A DNA stretch of 64,000 nt, taken from contig NZ_QJGZ01000038.1 of the NCBI RefSeq assembly GCF_003254585.1, forward strand, positions 248,001-312,000. Direction: 5' to 3'. Positions 16,392 through 25,949 of this stretch are shown in pieces. The position numbers and the translations under genes are program-made. The stretch is from Flavobacterium sharifuzzamanii. GTDB lineage: Bacteria; Bacteroidota; Bacteroidia; Flavobacteriales; Flavobacteriaceae. The number at the start of each line of letters is the position of its first letter. The stretch's first letter is position 1. The notes beneath the pieces were generated by a model. The model was given only the letters and a program-made list of their open reading frames with translations. It was not told the origin of the DNA and searched no databases.

Positions 16392-17060
16392 ATGAAAATT
16401 AATTTAGCTCAAGACTGGCAGAGAGTTTTAAAGGATGAAATAGAAAAACTGTATTTTCAGGAATTAATGGCGGCACTTGATATTGAATATAAAGCGCATA
16501 CCTGTTTTCCTCCTGCAGAGTTAATTTTTTCAGCTTTTAACAATTGTAGTTTTGATGCTGTAAAGGTTGTTATTATTGGTCAAGATCCTTACCATGGAGA
16601 AGGAGAAGCCAATGGGTTAAGTTTTTCTGTAAATGATAATGTAAAGATACCTCCTTCATTGCGAAATATATTCAAGGAAATAAATACAGATTTTGATTCG
16701 ATCTTTATGCCAACTTCTGGCAATCTAGAAAACTGGGCTCAGCAAGGTGTTTTGCTTTTAAACGCATCTTTGACAGTCAGAAAAGATAGTCCAAATAGTC
16801 ATAAACATTTAAAATGGAATCTATTTACCGATGCTGTTATTAAAGCGATTTCTGATCAGAAAGAAAATGTTGTCTTTCTTTTGTGGGGAGGTTTTGCTCA
16901 GAAAAAAGGATCAAAAATTGACAGGTCAAAACATAATGTTTTAGAATCGGGCCACCCTTCACCAATGAGTGCAAATCAAGGAAAATGGTTTGGGAATAAA
17001 CATTTTAGCCAAACTAATGAATTTTTAAAATCTAAAGGATTGAAAGAAATTGAATGGTGA
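16392..17060 (+). CDS. ung: Uracil-DNA glycosylase (family 1)
   Basis: Removes uracil from DNA to start base-excision repair; 222 residues, the usual size. The catalytic water-activating motif GQDPYHGEGEANGLSF, the VLLLNASLTVR segment, FLLWGGFAQKKG and the minor-groove loop GHPSPMSA are all present. The family norm is HPSPLSA, so Met replaces Leu at one position, a mild change. It starts at an ATG after a short AT-rich gap and ends near a bidirectional terminator. Confidence 0.96.
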   Translation: MKINLAQDWQRVLKDEIEKLYFQELMAALDIEYKAHTCFPPAELIFSAFNNCSFDAVKVVIIGQDPYHGEGEANGLSFSVNDNVKIPPSLRNIFKEINTDFDSIFMPTSGNLENWAQQGVLLLNASLTVRKDSPNSHKHLKWNLFTDAVIKAISDQKENVVFLLWGGFAQKKGSKIDRSKHNVLESGHPSPMSANQGKWFGNKHFSQTNEFLKSKGLKEIEW

Positions 17061-17074
17061 TTTTTTTTTAATTT

Positions 17075-17120
17075 GCAAAGGTTCAGAGTTGCAAAGTGAC
17101 AAAGGGAAAGACTTTGTGTT
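17075..17120. repeat. Repeat of the GCAAAGGTTCAGAG family
   Basis: GCAAAGGTTCAGAG (17075-17088) is identical to 45770-45783, and the core GTTGCAAAGGTTCA recurs at 43615-43628 and 45767-45780. All copies lie directly downstream of coding stops. Function unknown. Confidence 0.6.
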
Positions 17121-17155
17121 TTTGTGATTTTTGAATAAATATTTTTGACAAAAGA

Positions 17156-17188
17156 AAACCCAATAACTGTTTGAATGTTATTGGGTTT
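17156..17188. terminator. Bidirectional terminator between ung and the DUF4258 gene
   Basis: A 12-bp perfect stem AAACCCAATAAC / GTTATTGGGTTT with a 9-base loop, flanked by A-rich and T-rich tracts, between convergent genes. Confidence 0.88.
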
Positions 17189-17192
17189 CTTT

Positions 17193-17567
17193 TTATTTTT
17201 TTACAATTTCTTCTAAAACGGCTTTGTTTTCATAATTCACCACTTTTAGAATAATCTCTTGATTTTTTACTGTTTTTCCTTCAATGATATAAAGTTTTCC
17301 TTTTTTGAATGGAACGTTGCTTTGATCAAAATCGACATCTCCGTAAGTTAATGTGTTTTTGATATCTGCAGTATCAACCCATTTTTCGTTAAGCGTCTGA
17401 ACTGCTTTTGGAGAATATTGAAAAGGTTTTGTTCTAAGATTGTTTAAAACTCTGGCATTTGGAAAATAATTGCATCGGGTGTCTTTTCCGATAAAAAATC
17501 CTGATACAATAAAACATCCCATAACGAGACCAATCAGGTAATATGCAAAACGGTGTACGAACTTCAT
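17193..17567 (-). CDS. DUF4258-family membrane-anchored protein
   Basis: A 124-residue protein with one N-terminal hydrophobic helix (FAYYLIGLVMGCFIVSGFFIG) and a small exported or periplasm-facing domain containing RCNYFPNARVLNNLRTKPF, WVDTADIKNTLTYGDVDF and KLYIIEGKT. I recognise it as a flavobacterial family usually annotated DUF4258; function unknown. The start at MKFVHRF is preferred over an ATG six codons earlier. It lies 36 bases downstream of alanine dehydrogenase on the same strand and may be cotranscribed. Confidence 0.72.
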   Translation of the reverse strand: MKFVHRFAYYLIGLVMGCFIVSGFFIGKDTRCNYFPNARVLNNLRTKPFQYSPKAVQTLNEKWVDTADIKNTLTYGDVDFDQSNVPFKKGKLYIIEGKTVKNQEIILKVVNYENKAVLEEIVKK

Positions 17568-17603
17568 GAAATAAAATTTTTGCAAAGGTACATTAAAGTT
17601 CCT

Positions 17604-18803
17604 TTAGAATACAAGTAAATTAATATCGTTATCTGGTAAATCGAACCAGTCGCCAATTGCTTTATTTGTTAAGATTCCGTGATAAAGATAAATTCCGTTT
17701 TTAAGGCCTTTGTTGCATCGAATGGCACTTTCAATACCACCATCTTCGGCTATCTGATGCAGATAAGGTGTTAAGATGTTACTAATTGATAATGAGGCTG
17801 TTTTGGAATAACGTGAAGGTATATTAGGTACGCAATAATGCAGAACATTGTTTTTTATGAATGTTGGCTTCTCATGAGTGGTAACTTCTGAAGTTTCAAA
17901 ACAGCCACCTGTATCAATGCTGACATCAACAATTACAGCACCTTTTTTCATGTGTTCAACCATTGTTTCATTAACTACAATCGGACAGCGTTCTTTTCCG
18001 CGCATGGCTCCAATCGCGACATCGCAACGTCTTAAAGCTTTTAGCAAGCCTTTTTGCTGTATAGTTGAAGTGAAAATTCTTTGATTTAAATTGTTTTGTA
18101 AACGACGCAATTTTGTAATCGAATTATCAAAAACTTTTACGTTTGCTCCTAATCCAATTGCGGTTTTAGCGGCAAATTCGCCAACAGTTCCAGCGCCAAT
18201 AATTACAACCTCAGTAGGAGGAACGCCTGTAATGTTTCCAAATAAAAGTCCTTTTCCGAATTCATTTGTAATCATTAATTCGGCGGCTATTAAAATAGAA
18301 GCAGTTCCAGCAATCTCGCTTAAAGATTTTACTGCTGGATAAGAACCGTCTTCATCTTTTATATATTCAAAAGCTAAGGCAGTGATTTTCTTTTTTGCCA
18401 AAGCCTCAAAGTATTCTTTCTTCTTGGTTTTAAGCTGAATAGCAGAAATGATAACCGTTTCTGGATTAATCATCTCAATTTCAGCCAAAGTTGGAGGTTC
18501 TACTTTTAATAGAAACGGACATCCAAAAACTCTTTTGGCATCTTTTGTGATTTCTGCACCGGCATCAGCATATTCCTTATCACTATAACTCGAACTTTCT
18601 CCAGCGCCAGATTCTATCATAACGCGATGCCCTTCATAAGTTAAGGAAGCGACTGCATCGGGCGTAAGACAGATACGACGTTCTTGATAACTTGTTTCTT
18701 TAGGGATTCCTATAAAAAGTTCTCTTTTAAAACGACCAACCTCAAGTTTTTCTTCCTGCGGTATTAATTGTTGTTTTGTAAATGGAGTTAACGTGATTGA
18801 CAT
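17604..18803 (-). CDS. ald: Alanine dehydrogenase
   Basis: NAD-dependent enzyme of 399 residues interconverting alanine with pyruvate and ammonia. The N-terminal substrate domain has FIGIPKETSYQERRICLTP (with the substrate-binding Arg/Lys region) and the NAD domain has VVIIGAGTVGEFAAKTAIGLGA. GGCFETSEVTTHEKPTF and HYCVPNIPSRYSKTAS near the C-terminus are typical of the Ald/PntA-like family. It is about 25 residues longer at the N-terminus than classic Ald (MSITLTPFTKQQL...), as is common in Bacteroidota. Transhydrogenase alpha is excluded by the lack of its C-terminal membrane helices. Confidence 0.92.
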   Translation of the reverse strand: MSITLTPFTKQQLIPQEEKLEVGRFKRELFIGIPKETSYQERRICLTPDAVASLTYEGHRVMIESGAGESSSYSDKEYADAGAEITKDAKRVFGCPFLLKVEPPTLAEIEMINPETVIISAIQLKTKKKEYFEALAKKKITALAFEYIKDEDGSYPAVKSLSEIAGTASILIAAELMITNEFGKGLLFGNITGVPPTEVVIIGAGTVGEFAAKTAIGLGANVKVFDNSITKLRRLQNNLNQRIFTSTIQQKGLLKALRRCDVAIGAMRGKERCPIVVNETMVEHMKKGAVIVDVSIDTGGCFETSEVTTHEKPTFIKNNVLHYCVPNIPSRYSKTASLSISNILTPYLHQIAEDGGIESAIRCNKGLKNGIYLYHGILTNKAIGDWFDLPDNDINLLVF

Positions 18804-18943
18804 GGATAGTGCAAAAAATTAAGAGTACAAATTACGTAAAAAGTTTTAAAATTAGTGTAAAAATTCTGCTAATACTGAAGGTCAAAAGTTAAGAAACTCT
18901 AATAACTATCAATAAAGGTCAGATTTCTCTTTTTGAAAATATT

Positions 18944-19351
18944 CTAGACTAATTCTAGTTTTCTTTTTCCGTCAGAAAGTAATTCGATATTTATAGTAGA
19001 ATGTTCTTCTGGAATCAAACTTGCAATTTTTTCAGACCATTCAATAAAACACCAATTTCCAGAATACAGATAATCATCAACTCCCATATCTAGTGCTTCG
19101 GTTTCTTGTTTTATTCTGTAAAAGTCAAAATGATAGACTTTTTTTCCGCTTGGAATTTGATATTCGTTTACTAAAGAAAAAGTTGGGCTGCTAGTTGCGT
19201 CAGTGATTCCAAGGCTTTTACATAGCTGCTTGATTAAAGTGGTTTTTCCAACTCCCATTTCTCCATTAAAAAGGATAATTTTATTAGGATTTGAAGCTAT
19301 AATCTGCTCGGCAACTTCTTGAATTTGATCTAATGAAAAAACGATGTTCAT
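18944..19351 (-). CDS. tsaE: tRNA t6A biosynthesis ATPase TsaE
   Basis: A small P-loop ATPase (135 residues from MNIVFSLDQ) that works with TsaB-TsaD to make t6A37 in ANN-decoding tRNAs. Walker A is FNGEMGVGKTTLIKQL; SSPTFSLVNEY and the HFDFYRI motif are diagnostic, as is CFIEWSEKI. The start is placed at the inner ATG because the upstream in-frame ATG (MAKINTA) lies at the edge of a GCCACGAATTTCG intergenic repeat. It lies immediately downstream of porX on the same strand. Confidence 0.93.
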   Translation of the reverse strand: MNIVFSLDQIQEVAEQIIASNPNKIILFNGEMGVGKTTLIKQLCKSLGITDATSSPTFSLVNEYQIPSGKKVYHFDFYRIKQETEALDMGVDDYLYSGNWCFIEWSEKIASLIPEEHSTINIELLSDGKRKLELV

Positions 19352-19368
19352 TGCTGTGTTTATTTTTG

Positions 19369-19466
19369 CCACGAATTTCGCAAATTTTCGCGAATTATTT
19401 TTAATGCCACAGATTAAAAGATTAAAAAGGATTTTTTAATCAGTGATAATCTGTGAAATCTGTGGC
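19369..19466. repeat. Composite intergenic repeat (GCCACGAATTTCG + GCCACAGATT...AATCTGTGGC)
   Basis: Two modules lie side by side in the porX-tsaE spacer: GCCACGAATTTCGC with a palindromic continuation, and GCCACAGATT (19406-19415) closed by AATCTGTGGC (19457-19466). The same modules occur nested in the hisC-hisB spacer at 58243-58394. Confidence 0.75.
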
Positions 19467-19526
19467 AAAAAATATTTTATTTAATTGTATTCACTGCTCG
19501 AAACTGAAAACTGAAACTGTAAACTT

Positions 19527-21080
19527 TTATTTCGGGTTAAATACCAAGAACGGGATAATCATTTCTTCTAATGAAATTCCGCCATGCTGATATGTGTTTT
19601 TGTAATAGCTCACATAATGGTTATAGTTGTTTACATAAGCCAAGAAAAAATCATTTTTAGCAAAAATAAACGAACTACTCATGTTAATTGCCGGTAAACC
19701 AATTGTTTTTGGTTCCTTAACTACATAAACATCTTTTTGTTCATACGTTAAACTGCGTCCGGTTTTGTAACGCAAATTCAGACTTGTATTTTTATCTCCC
19801 ACAACTTTCGACGGATTTTTTACATTAATAGTTCCGTGATCTGTTGTTAAGATCAATTTGAAACCTAAAAGCTGTGCCTGCTGAATAATTTCTAATAAAG
19901 GTGAATTTTTAAACCAGCTTAATGTTAGAGAACGGTAAGCTTTATCATCAGAAGCTAATTCTTTAACTACTTCCATTTCGGTTTTAGCATGCGAAAGCAT
20001 ATCAACAAAGTTGTAAACAACGGTTACTAAGTCGTTTCCTTTTAAAGCTTTAAAGTTTTCAGCTAGTTTTTTTCCGCCAGCATAATTGGTGATTTTAAAA
20101 TAGTCTTCTTTAATATTTAAACCTAAACGTTTCAATTGAGCTGATAAAAATTCTGCTTCATAAAGGTTTTTTCCGCCGTCTTCAACATCATTTTTCCAAT
20201 ATTCAGGAAACTGTTTTTCCATTTCTAAAGGCATTAAACCAGAAAAAATCGCATTTCTTGCATATTGTGTGGCAGTTGGAAGAATAGAGTAGTACGGAAC
20301 TTCTTTTTCTAGTTTATAGTAATTTGAAATTACACCTTCAAAAGCTTTCCATTGGTCGTAGCGCAGGTTATCAATAACTACAAAAAGAATTGGTTTGTCT
20401 TTCTTTTTAATTTCTGGAACTACTAATTCTTTAAATAAAGTATTTGATTGGATAGGTTTATCTGCTTTTGGAGCAAACCAATCTTCATAATTTCTTTCGA
20501 TATATTTTCCGAATTGCGAATTGGCTTCAACTTTTTGAGATTCAAGAATTTCGATCATTGCTGTATCATTGATGTCTTCTAGTTTTAATTCCCAAAAAAG
20601 CAATTTTTTATACAATTCGATCCAGTCTTCATAAGAATTAACCATTGCTAATTCCATAGAAATTTTTCTGAATTCTTTCTGATAATCTAAAGTTGTTTTT
20701 TCTGTAATTAATCTTGAATCATCTAGATTTTTCTTCAAACTCAATAGAATCTGATTCGGATTTACCGGTTTGATTAAGTAATCAGCGATTTTAGAACCAA
20801 TGGCTTCTTCCATAATATATTCTTCCTCGCTCTTGGTAATCATAATCATCGGAATAGCTGATTTTTTCTCTTTCATTTCAGAAAGTGTTTCCAATCCGCT
20901 CATTCCGGGCATGTTTTCATCTAGAAAAACAATATCAAAATTATCTTCTTCAAATAAGGCAATCGCATCGAGTCCATTATTGCAAGTCGTAACTTCGTAA
21001 TTCTTTTTTTCTAGAAATAATATGTGAGGCTTTAGAAGATCGATTTCATCGTCGACCCAAAGTATTTTTATCTTATCCAT
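19527..21080 (-). CDS. porX: PorX: response regulator with PglZ effector domain (T9SS regulator)
   Basis: Protein of 517 residues. Residues 1-120 are a receiver domain with acidic pocket D10-D11, phospho-acceptor D54 (IVFLDENMPG), the TKSE switch and the lysine in DYLIKP. The rest is a PglZ-type alkaline-phosphatase-fold domain (FVVIDNLRYDQWKAFE, SILPTATQYARNAIFSG, VVYNFVDMLSHA, LTTDHGT) holding the metal-binding Asp/His residues. This architecture is that of PorX, which with the sensor PorY and a sigma factor controls type IX secretion genes in Bacteroidota. porY is not in this window. The PglZ domain here does not indicate a BREX defence system. Confidence 0.93.
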   Translation of the reverse strand: MDKIKILWVDDEIDLLKPHILFLEKKNYEVTTCNNGLDAIALFEEDNFDIVFLDENMPGMSGLETLSEMKEKKSAIPMIMITKSEEEYIMEEAIGSKIADYLIKPVNPNQILLSLKKNLDDSRLITEKTTLDYQKEFRKISMELAMVNSYEDWIELYKKLLFWELKLEDINDTAMIEILESQKVEANSQFGKYIERNYEDWFAPKADKPIQSNTLFKELVVPEIKKKDKPILFVVIDNLRYDQWKAFEGVISNYYKLEKEVPYYSILPTATQYARNAIFSGLMPLEMEKQFPEYWKNDVEDGGKNLYEAEFLSAQLKRLGLNIKEDYFKITNYAGGKKLAENFKALKGNDLVTVVYNFVDMLSHAKTEMEVVKELASDDKAYRSLTLSWFKNSPLLEIIQQAQLLGFKLILTTDHGTINVKNPSKVVGDKNTSLNLRYKTGRSLTYEQKDVYVVKEPKTIGLPAINMSSSFIFAKNDFFLAYVNNYNHYVSYYKNTYQHGGISLEEMIIPFLVFNPK

Positions 21081-21272
21081 AAATCAATTTAATTTTACTG
21101 CAATTTAAAGTTATAGAACTTAAAAAGTATTAAAAATAGTATAAAATTACCAAAGATTAGACACGATTTTAATTTGAATTTTAACATTTTTAGATGTATT
21201 TTATTGATAATCATTGCAATTTAGATTGTGATTTTTAAATAAAAAACACCAATCTCTTTATAGTTATTTACT

Positions 21273-21280
21273 TATATTTG
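21273..21280 (+). promoter_or_regulatory. -7 box before the HD-domain gene
   Basis: TATATTTG is a perfect match to the Bacteroidota -7 consensus, placed 23 bases before the GTG start, implying a very short leader. No clear -33 element. Confidence 0.45.
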
Positions 21281-21303
21281 TTGACCTAAAAAATAACTCA
21301 ATA

Positions 21304-22533
21304 GTGACTCAGATCAACAAACTTAAAATATTCAACGATCCTATATATGGTTTTATAACGATTCCGAATGCGTTGGTTTACGATTTAATTCAGCATCCGT
21401 ATTTTCAGCGTCTTCGTAGAATTTCTCAAATGGGATTGTCGTATTTAGTATATCCAGGAGCTAATCATACTCGTTTTCATCATGCTTTAGGATGTATGCA
21501 TTTGATGAAGAAAGCAATTGATACGCTTCGCTTTAAAGATGTTGTTATTTCTGAAGAAGAAGAAAATGCACTTTTGATAGCAATTTTACTTCATGATATA
21601 GGTCACGGACCATTTTCGCATGCCATGGAAAAAAGTATTGTAGAAGATGTGCATCATGAAGCTATTTCGCTATTGTTTATGAATCAGCTGAATGAAGAAT
21701 TTGATGGGAGATTAAGTTTGGCAATTCAGGTTTTTAGAGGAGAGTATCACAGAAAATTTATGTTGCAATTGATTTCTAGTCAGTTGGATATGGATCGAAT
21801 GGATTATTTAAAACGTGATAGTTTTTATACAGGTGTTGCAGAAGGAAATGTAAATTCTGAGCGATTGATTCAGATGATGAATGTAGAAAACGATGTATTG
21901 GTAATTGAAGAAAAAGGAATTTATTCTGTTGAGAAATTTTTGCTTTCTAGAAGGTTGATGTATTGGCAAGCTTATTTGCATAAAACAAGTTTAGTAGCTG
22001 AATTAATTTTAATGAAGGTGCTGAAAAGAGCAAAAGAGCTGACTTTAAAAGGTGTTAAACTGCCTTGTAGTGAACCTCTAATGTATTTCATGCAGAATAA
22101 AATTACACTCGAAGATTTTGATGCTGAAAAATTGGATTTGTTTTCACAATTAGACGATTTTGATATTATAAGCGCATTAAAAGCTTGGCAGAAGCATAGT
22201 GATTTTATACTTTCTACATTAAGTAAAATGATTATCAATAGAGATTTATTGAAAATTAAGCTTAGTGCGGAAAAAATTCCGATGGAAGAATCGCAATCTT
22301 TAAAAGAAGAGTTTGCGGAAGCACATCAAATTTCGGCTGTAGATGCAGGTTATTTTATTTTTAGAGGTAAAATAAAAAATCAGGCGTATAGTAAGGAAGC
22401 AGAACCAATTCGTATTTTGAAAAAAGATAAAACAATTGAAGATGTTGTTGAAGCTTCTGACCAGCTGAATTTGAAATCGTTATCTAAATTGGTAACAAAA
22501 TATTATATCTGTTTTCCAAAACAACTTATATAA
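21304..22533 (+). CDS. HD-domain phosphohydrolase (dNTPase/SAMHD1-like)
   Basis: Protein of 409 residues. The metal-binding HD signature is spread over HTRFHHALG and LLHDIGHGPFSHAME, followed by SQLDMDRMDYLKRDSFYTG, the pattern seen in the YdhJ/SAMHD1-like subfamily. Members hydrolyse nucleotides, often dGTP or other dNTPs, but the substrate here is untested. The start is GTG, giving MTQINKLKIFNDPIYGF; no nearby ATG keeps the conserved KIFNDPIYG motif. It lies upstream of the lpxD-lpxC-lpxA block on the same strand. Confidence 0.88.
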   Translation: MTQINKLKIFNDPIYGFITIPNALVYDLIQHPYFQRLRRISQMGLSYLVYPGANHTRFHHALGCMHLMKKAIDTLRFKDVVISEEEENALLIAILLHDIGHGPFSHAMEKSIVEDVHHEAISLLFMNQLNEEFDGRLSLAIQVFRGEYHRKFMLQLISSQLDMDRMDYLKRDSFYTGVAEGNVNSERLIQMMNVENDVLVIEEKGIYSVEKFLLSRRLMYWQAYLHKTSLVAELILMKVLKRAKELTLKGVKLPCSEPLMYFMQNKITLEDFDAEKLDLFSQLDDFDIISALKAWQKHSDFILSTLSKMIINRDLLKIKLSAEKIPMEESQSLKEEFAEAHQISAVDAGYFIFRGKIKNQAYSKEAEPIRILKKDKTIEDVVEASDQLNLKSLSKLVTKYYICFPKQLI

Positions 22534-22572
22534 AATTAACATTTAAAACCTATTTTTTATATTTTTGTCGCG

Positions 22573-23616
22573 ATGAAATTTACAGCAGAACAAATAGCAG
22601 GAATTTTAGAAGGAGAAGTTGTTGGGAATCCCAATGCGGAAGTTTCTAAGCTTTCTAAAATCGAAGAAGGAGAGGAAGGTTCTCTTACTTTTTTGGCTAA
22701 CCCAAAGTATATCAATTATATATATACTACAAAAGCGACAGTAACAATTGTTAATGATAGCTTTATTCCGGAACAGGAAATTAATACTACACTTATAAAG
22801 GTAGAAGATGCTTATGCGGCGTTTTCTAAACTTTTGCATTTTTATAATCAGGTAAAATTAAACAAAAACGGTATCGAGCCTCAGTCGTTTATGTCTGAAG
22901 GAACGAAATATGGTGAGAATCTATATTTAGGCAGTTTTAGTTATATCGGACAAAATGTAGTTTTAGGCAATAATGTGAAAATTTATCCGAATAGTTTTAT
23001 TGGCGATAATGTTGTTGTCGGTGATAATGTGTTCATTTTTGCTGGTGCTAAAATTTATTCTGAAACTGTAATTGGTAATAATTGTACGGTTCATTCTGGG
23101 GTTATTATAGGTGCAGATGGTTTTGGATTTGCTCCAAACGAAAACGGAGAATATAGTAAAGTGCCTCAGATTGGAAATGTGATTATTGAAGATAATGTAG
23201 ATATTGGTGCTAATACTACAATTGACAGAGCAACTCTTGGTTCTACAATAATTAGAAAAGGAGTTAAGTTAGACAATCAGATTCAGATTGCCCATAATGT
23301 AGAAATAGGAAAAAATACTGTAATAGCGGCTCAAAGCGGTGTTGCAGGTTCTACAAAGATCGGCGAAAACTGTATGATTGGTGGACAGGTTGGTATTGCA
23401 GGTCACTTAACAATAGGAAATAATGTTAGGCTTCAAGCCCAATCAGGTGTAGCCAGAAACATTAAAGATGATGAAGTTTTACAAGGAACTCCATCTCTTG
23501 GATATACAGATTTTAATAAATCGTACGTTCATTTTAAGAATCTGCCTAAAATTGTGGCCGAAGTTGAAGAATTAAAGAAACAAATAATAAACCCAAAAAA
23601 TGGAAATAATGGTTAA
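22573..23616 (+). CDS. lpxD: UDP-3-O-acylglucosamine N-acyltransferase LpxD
   Basis: Third enzyme of lipid A synthesis, adding the N-linked hydroxyacyl chain to UDP-3-O-acyl-GlcN; 347 residues. An N-terminal uridine-binding domain ([19 protein letters not shown]) is followed by a left-handed beta helix of hexapeptide repeats. The catalytic histidine lies in [31 protein letters not shown] is the usual LpxD insertion. It overlaps lpxC-fabZ by a few bases (ATGGTTAA), implying coupled translation. A TATTTTTG -7-like box sits only 5 bases before the ATG, so if functional the transcript would be almost leaderless. Confidence 0.96.
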   Translation: MKFTAEQIAGILEGEVVGNPNAEVSKLSKIEEGEEGSLTFLANPKYINYIYTTKATVTIVNDSFIPEQEINTTLIKVEDAYAAFSKLLHFYNQVKLNKNGIEPQSFMSEGTKYGENLYLGSFSYIGQNVVLGNNVKIYPNSFIGDNVVVGDNVFIFAGAKIYSETVIGNNCTVHSGVIIGADGFGFAPNENGEYSKVPQIGNVIIEDNVDIGANTTIDRATLGSTIIRKGVKLDNQIQIAHNVEIGKNTVIAAQSGVAGSTKIGENCMIGGQVGIAGHLTIGNNVRLQAQSGVARNIKDDEVLQGTPSLGYTDFNKSYVHFKNLPKIVAEVEELKKQIINPKNGNNG

Positions 23617-24997
23617 ACAGAAGACCATCAAAAATGAAATTTCACTAACAGGAGTTGGTTTACACACTGGAAAAGAAGTTACAATGACTTTTAAACCTGC
23701 ACCCGTTAATAATGGTTTCACTTTTGTAAGAGTAGATTTGCAAGGTCAACCAGTCATTGAGGCTGATGCTAATTATGTTGTTAATACTCAAAGAGGTACA
23801 AATCTTGAGAAACTTGGTGTGAAAATTCAAACACCAGAACACGTTTTGGCTGCAGTAGTTGGCTGCGATTTGGATAATATTATTATTGAATTGAATGCCT
23901 CTGAACTTCCAATTATGGATGGTTCATCAAAATATTTTGTTGAAGCTATTGAAAAAGCTGGTATCGAAGAGCAAGACGCGCAACGTAATGTTTATGTAGT
24001 AAAAGAAGTAATTTCTTTTACAGACGAAGCAACTGGAAGTGAAATTCTTGTAATGCCAAGCGACGAATATCAAGTTACAACAATGGTAGATTTTGGTACA
24101 AAAGTTTTAGGTACTCAAAATGCTACTCTTAAAAGCTTAGCTGATTTTAAATCTGAAATTGCAAGTTCTAGAACTTTCAGCTTCCTTCATGAGTTAGAAT
24201 CATTATTGGAGCACGGACTTATTAAAGGTGGAGATTTAAATAATGCAATTGTATATGTGGATAAAGAAATCTCTGAGTCTACAATGGCAAACTTGAAGAA
24301 AGCATTTGGTAAAGAAGAAATATCTGTTAAGCCAAACGGTGTTTTAGATAACTTAACTTTACATTATCCAAACGAAGCAGCAAGACACAAACTACTTGAC
24401 GTTATTGGAGATTTATCTCTTATTGGAGTTCGTATTCAAGGAAAAATTATTGCTAACAAACCAGGACACTTTGTAAATACTCAATTTGCTAAAAAACTAG
24501 CTAAGATTATTAAAATAGAGCAGAGAAATCATGTTCCTACTTATGATTTACATCAAGAACCATTGATGGATATTCATAAAATCATGTCTATGCTGCCTCA
24601 CAGACCTCCATTCTTGTTGATTGACAGAATTATTGAAATGTCTGATCGCCACGTAGTAGGATTGAAAAATGTTACTATGAATGAGAATTTCTTTGTAGGT
24701 CACTTCCCAGAAGCTCCAGTTATGCCAGGTGTATTAATTGTAGAAGCAATGGCACAAACAGGAGGAATTTTAGTATTAAGTACGGTTCCAGATCCTGAAA
24801 ATTATTTGACATATTTCATGAAAATTGATAATGTTAAATTTAAACACAAAGTATTGCCAGGTGATACTTTAATCTTTAAATGTGAGTTAATATCTCCTAT
24901 CAGAAGAGGAATTTGTCATATGCAGGCAAACGCTTATGCAAATGGCAAATTAGTTACTGAAGCAGAATTAATGGCACAAATAGCAAGAAAACAATAA
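23609..24997 (+). CDS. lpxC-fabZ: Bifunctional LpxC deacetylase / FabZ dehydratase
   Basis: A 462-residue fusion. Residues 1-300 are LpxC, the zinc deacetylase that commits to lipid A synthesis ([28 protein letters not shown], the HxxxD zinc ligands in [17 protein letters not shown], and KPGH). Residues about 310-462 are FabZ, the 3-hydroxyacyl-ACP dehydratase of fatty-acid elongation ([36 protein letters not shown]). This fusion is standard in Bacteroidota and couples lipid A to fatty-acid flux. The start is the ATG giving [10 protein letters not shown]; an ATG three codons upstream is less likely. Confidence 0.96.
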   Translation: MVKQKTIKNEISLTGVGLHTGKEVTMTFKPAPVNNGFTFVRVDLQGQPVIEADANYVVNTQRGTNLEKLGVKIQTPEHVLAAVVGCDLDNIIIELNASELPIMDGSSKYFVEAIEKAGIEEQDAQRNVYVVKEVISFTDEATGSEILVMPSDEYQVTTMVDFGTKVLGTQNATLKSLADFKSEIASSRTFSFLHELESLLEHGLIKGGDLNNAIVYVDKEISESTMANLKKAFGKEEISVKPNGVLDNLTLHYPNEAARHKLLDVIGDLSLIGVRIQGKIIANKPGHFVNTQFAKKLAKIIKIEQRNHVPTYDLHQEPLMDIHKIMSMLPHRPPFLLIDRIIEMSDRHVVGLKNVTMNENFFVGHFPEAPVMPGVLIVEAMAQTGGILVLSTVPDPENYLTYFMKIDNVKFKHKVLPGDTLIFKCELISPIRRGICHMQANAYANGKLVTEAELMAQIARKQ

Positions 24998-25071
24998 TAA
25001 ATTATCAAATTTATTGTTTAGGTTTGTTGCTTCAAATTAGAATATTTTAATTAAAAATATAAAACATACAG

Positions 25072-25857
25072 ATGAATCAACCATTAGCATATGTTCATCC
25101 AGGCGCGAAAATCGCTAAAAACGTTGTAATAGAGCCATTTACAACAATTCACAATAATGTTGTTATTGGTGATGGTACTTGGATTGGTTCAAACGTGACC
25201 ATTATGGAAGGTGCTCGAATTGGAAAAAATTGTAACATTTTTCCTGGAGCTGTAATTTCTGCGGTGCCACAAGATTTAAAATTCGGAGGTGAGGATTCTC
25301 TAGCGATTATCGGTGATAATTGTACAATTAGAGAATGTGTAACTATAAATAGAGGAACAATAGCATCGGGTCAGACTGTAATTGGGAACAATTGTTTAGT
25401 AATGGCTTATGCGCACATTGCACACGATTGTGAGATCGGAAACAATGCAATTATTGTAAATGGTGTTGCATTAGCTGGGCACGTAGTTGTTGGAAATCAT
25501 GCAGTTATTGGAGGTTTAGCAGCGATTCATCAGTTTATTCATATTGGAGATCATGCTATGATTTCTGGAGGATCTTTGGTTAGAAAAGATGTTCCTCCAT
25601 TTACAAAAGCAGCAAAAGAGCCATTATCTTATGTTGGAATTAATTCTGTTGGTTTAAGAAGAAGAGGGTTTACAACTGAAAAAATTAGAGAGATTCAGGA
25701 AATCTATAGAATTTTATACCAAAAGAATTATAATACAACTCAAGCTTTGAGTATTATTGAAGCGGAAATGGAAGCGACTCCAGAAAGAGATGAAATTCTA
25801 GATTTTATTAGAAATTCTTCTCGAGGAATTATGAAGGGTTACTCAGGAAATTATTAA
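25072..25857 (+). CDS. lpxA: UDP-N-acetylglucosamine acyltransferase LpxA
   Basis: First enzyme of lipid A synthesis (O-acylation of UDP-GlcNAc), 261 residues. It has beta-helix hexapeptide repeats from residue 5, the catalytic histidine in MAYAHIAHDCEIGN, the IRECVTINRGT motif and a C-terminal helical domain (FTTEKIREIQEIYRILY). The order lpxD, lpxC-fabZ, lpxA on one strand is the usual Bacteroidota cluster. Confidence 0.96.
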   Translation: MNQPLAYVHPGAKIAKNVVIEPFTTIHNNVVIGDGTWIGSNVTIMEGARIGKNCNIFPGAVISAVPQDLKFGGEDSLAIIGDNCTIRECVTINRGTIASGQTVIGNNCLVMAYAHIAHDCEIGNNAIIVNGVALAGHVVVGNHAVIGGLAAIHQFIHIGDHAMISGGSLVRKDVPPFTKAAKEPLSYVGINSVGLRRRGFTTEKIREIQEIYRILYQKNYNTTQALSIIEAEMEATPERDEILDFIRNSSRGIMKGYSGNY

Positions 25858-25877
25858 AAATTGAGTTTAATTGTTTA

Positions 25878-25931
25878 TTTGTTTAATCGTTTAATCGAAA
25901 AAACAGTTAGACGGTTAAACGATTAAACAAA
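25878..25931. repeat. 16-bp perfect inverted repeat between lpxA and efp
   Basis: TTTGTTTAATCGTTTA (25878-25893) is the exact reverse complement of 25916-25931. An imperfect inner extension (AATCG, GACGG) makes the hairpin longer. Flanking A-rich sequence leads straight to the efp start. Confidence 0.8.
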
Positions 25932-25949
25932 AAAATAAAACAAATACAA

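Noticed and set aside
19527..21080. PglZ domain as sign of a BREX phage-defence system
   Set aside because: It is fused to a receiver domain in the PorX arrangement, and no BrxC, PglX or other BREX genes are nearby.
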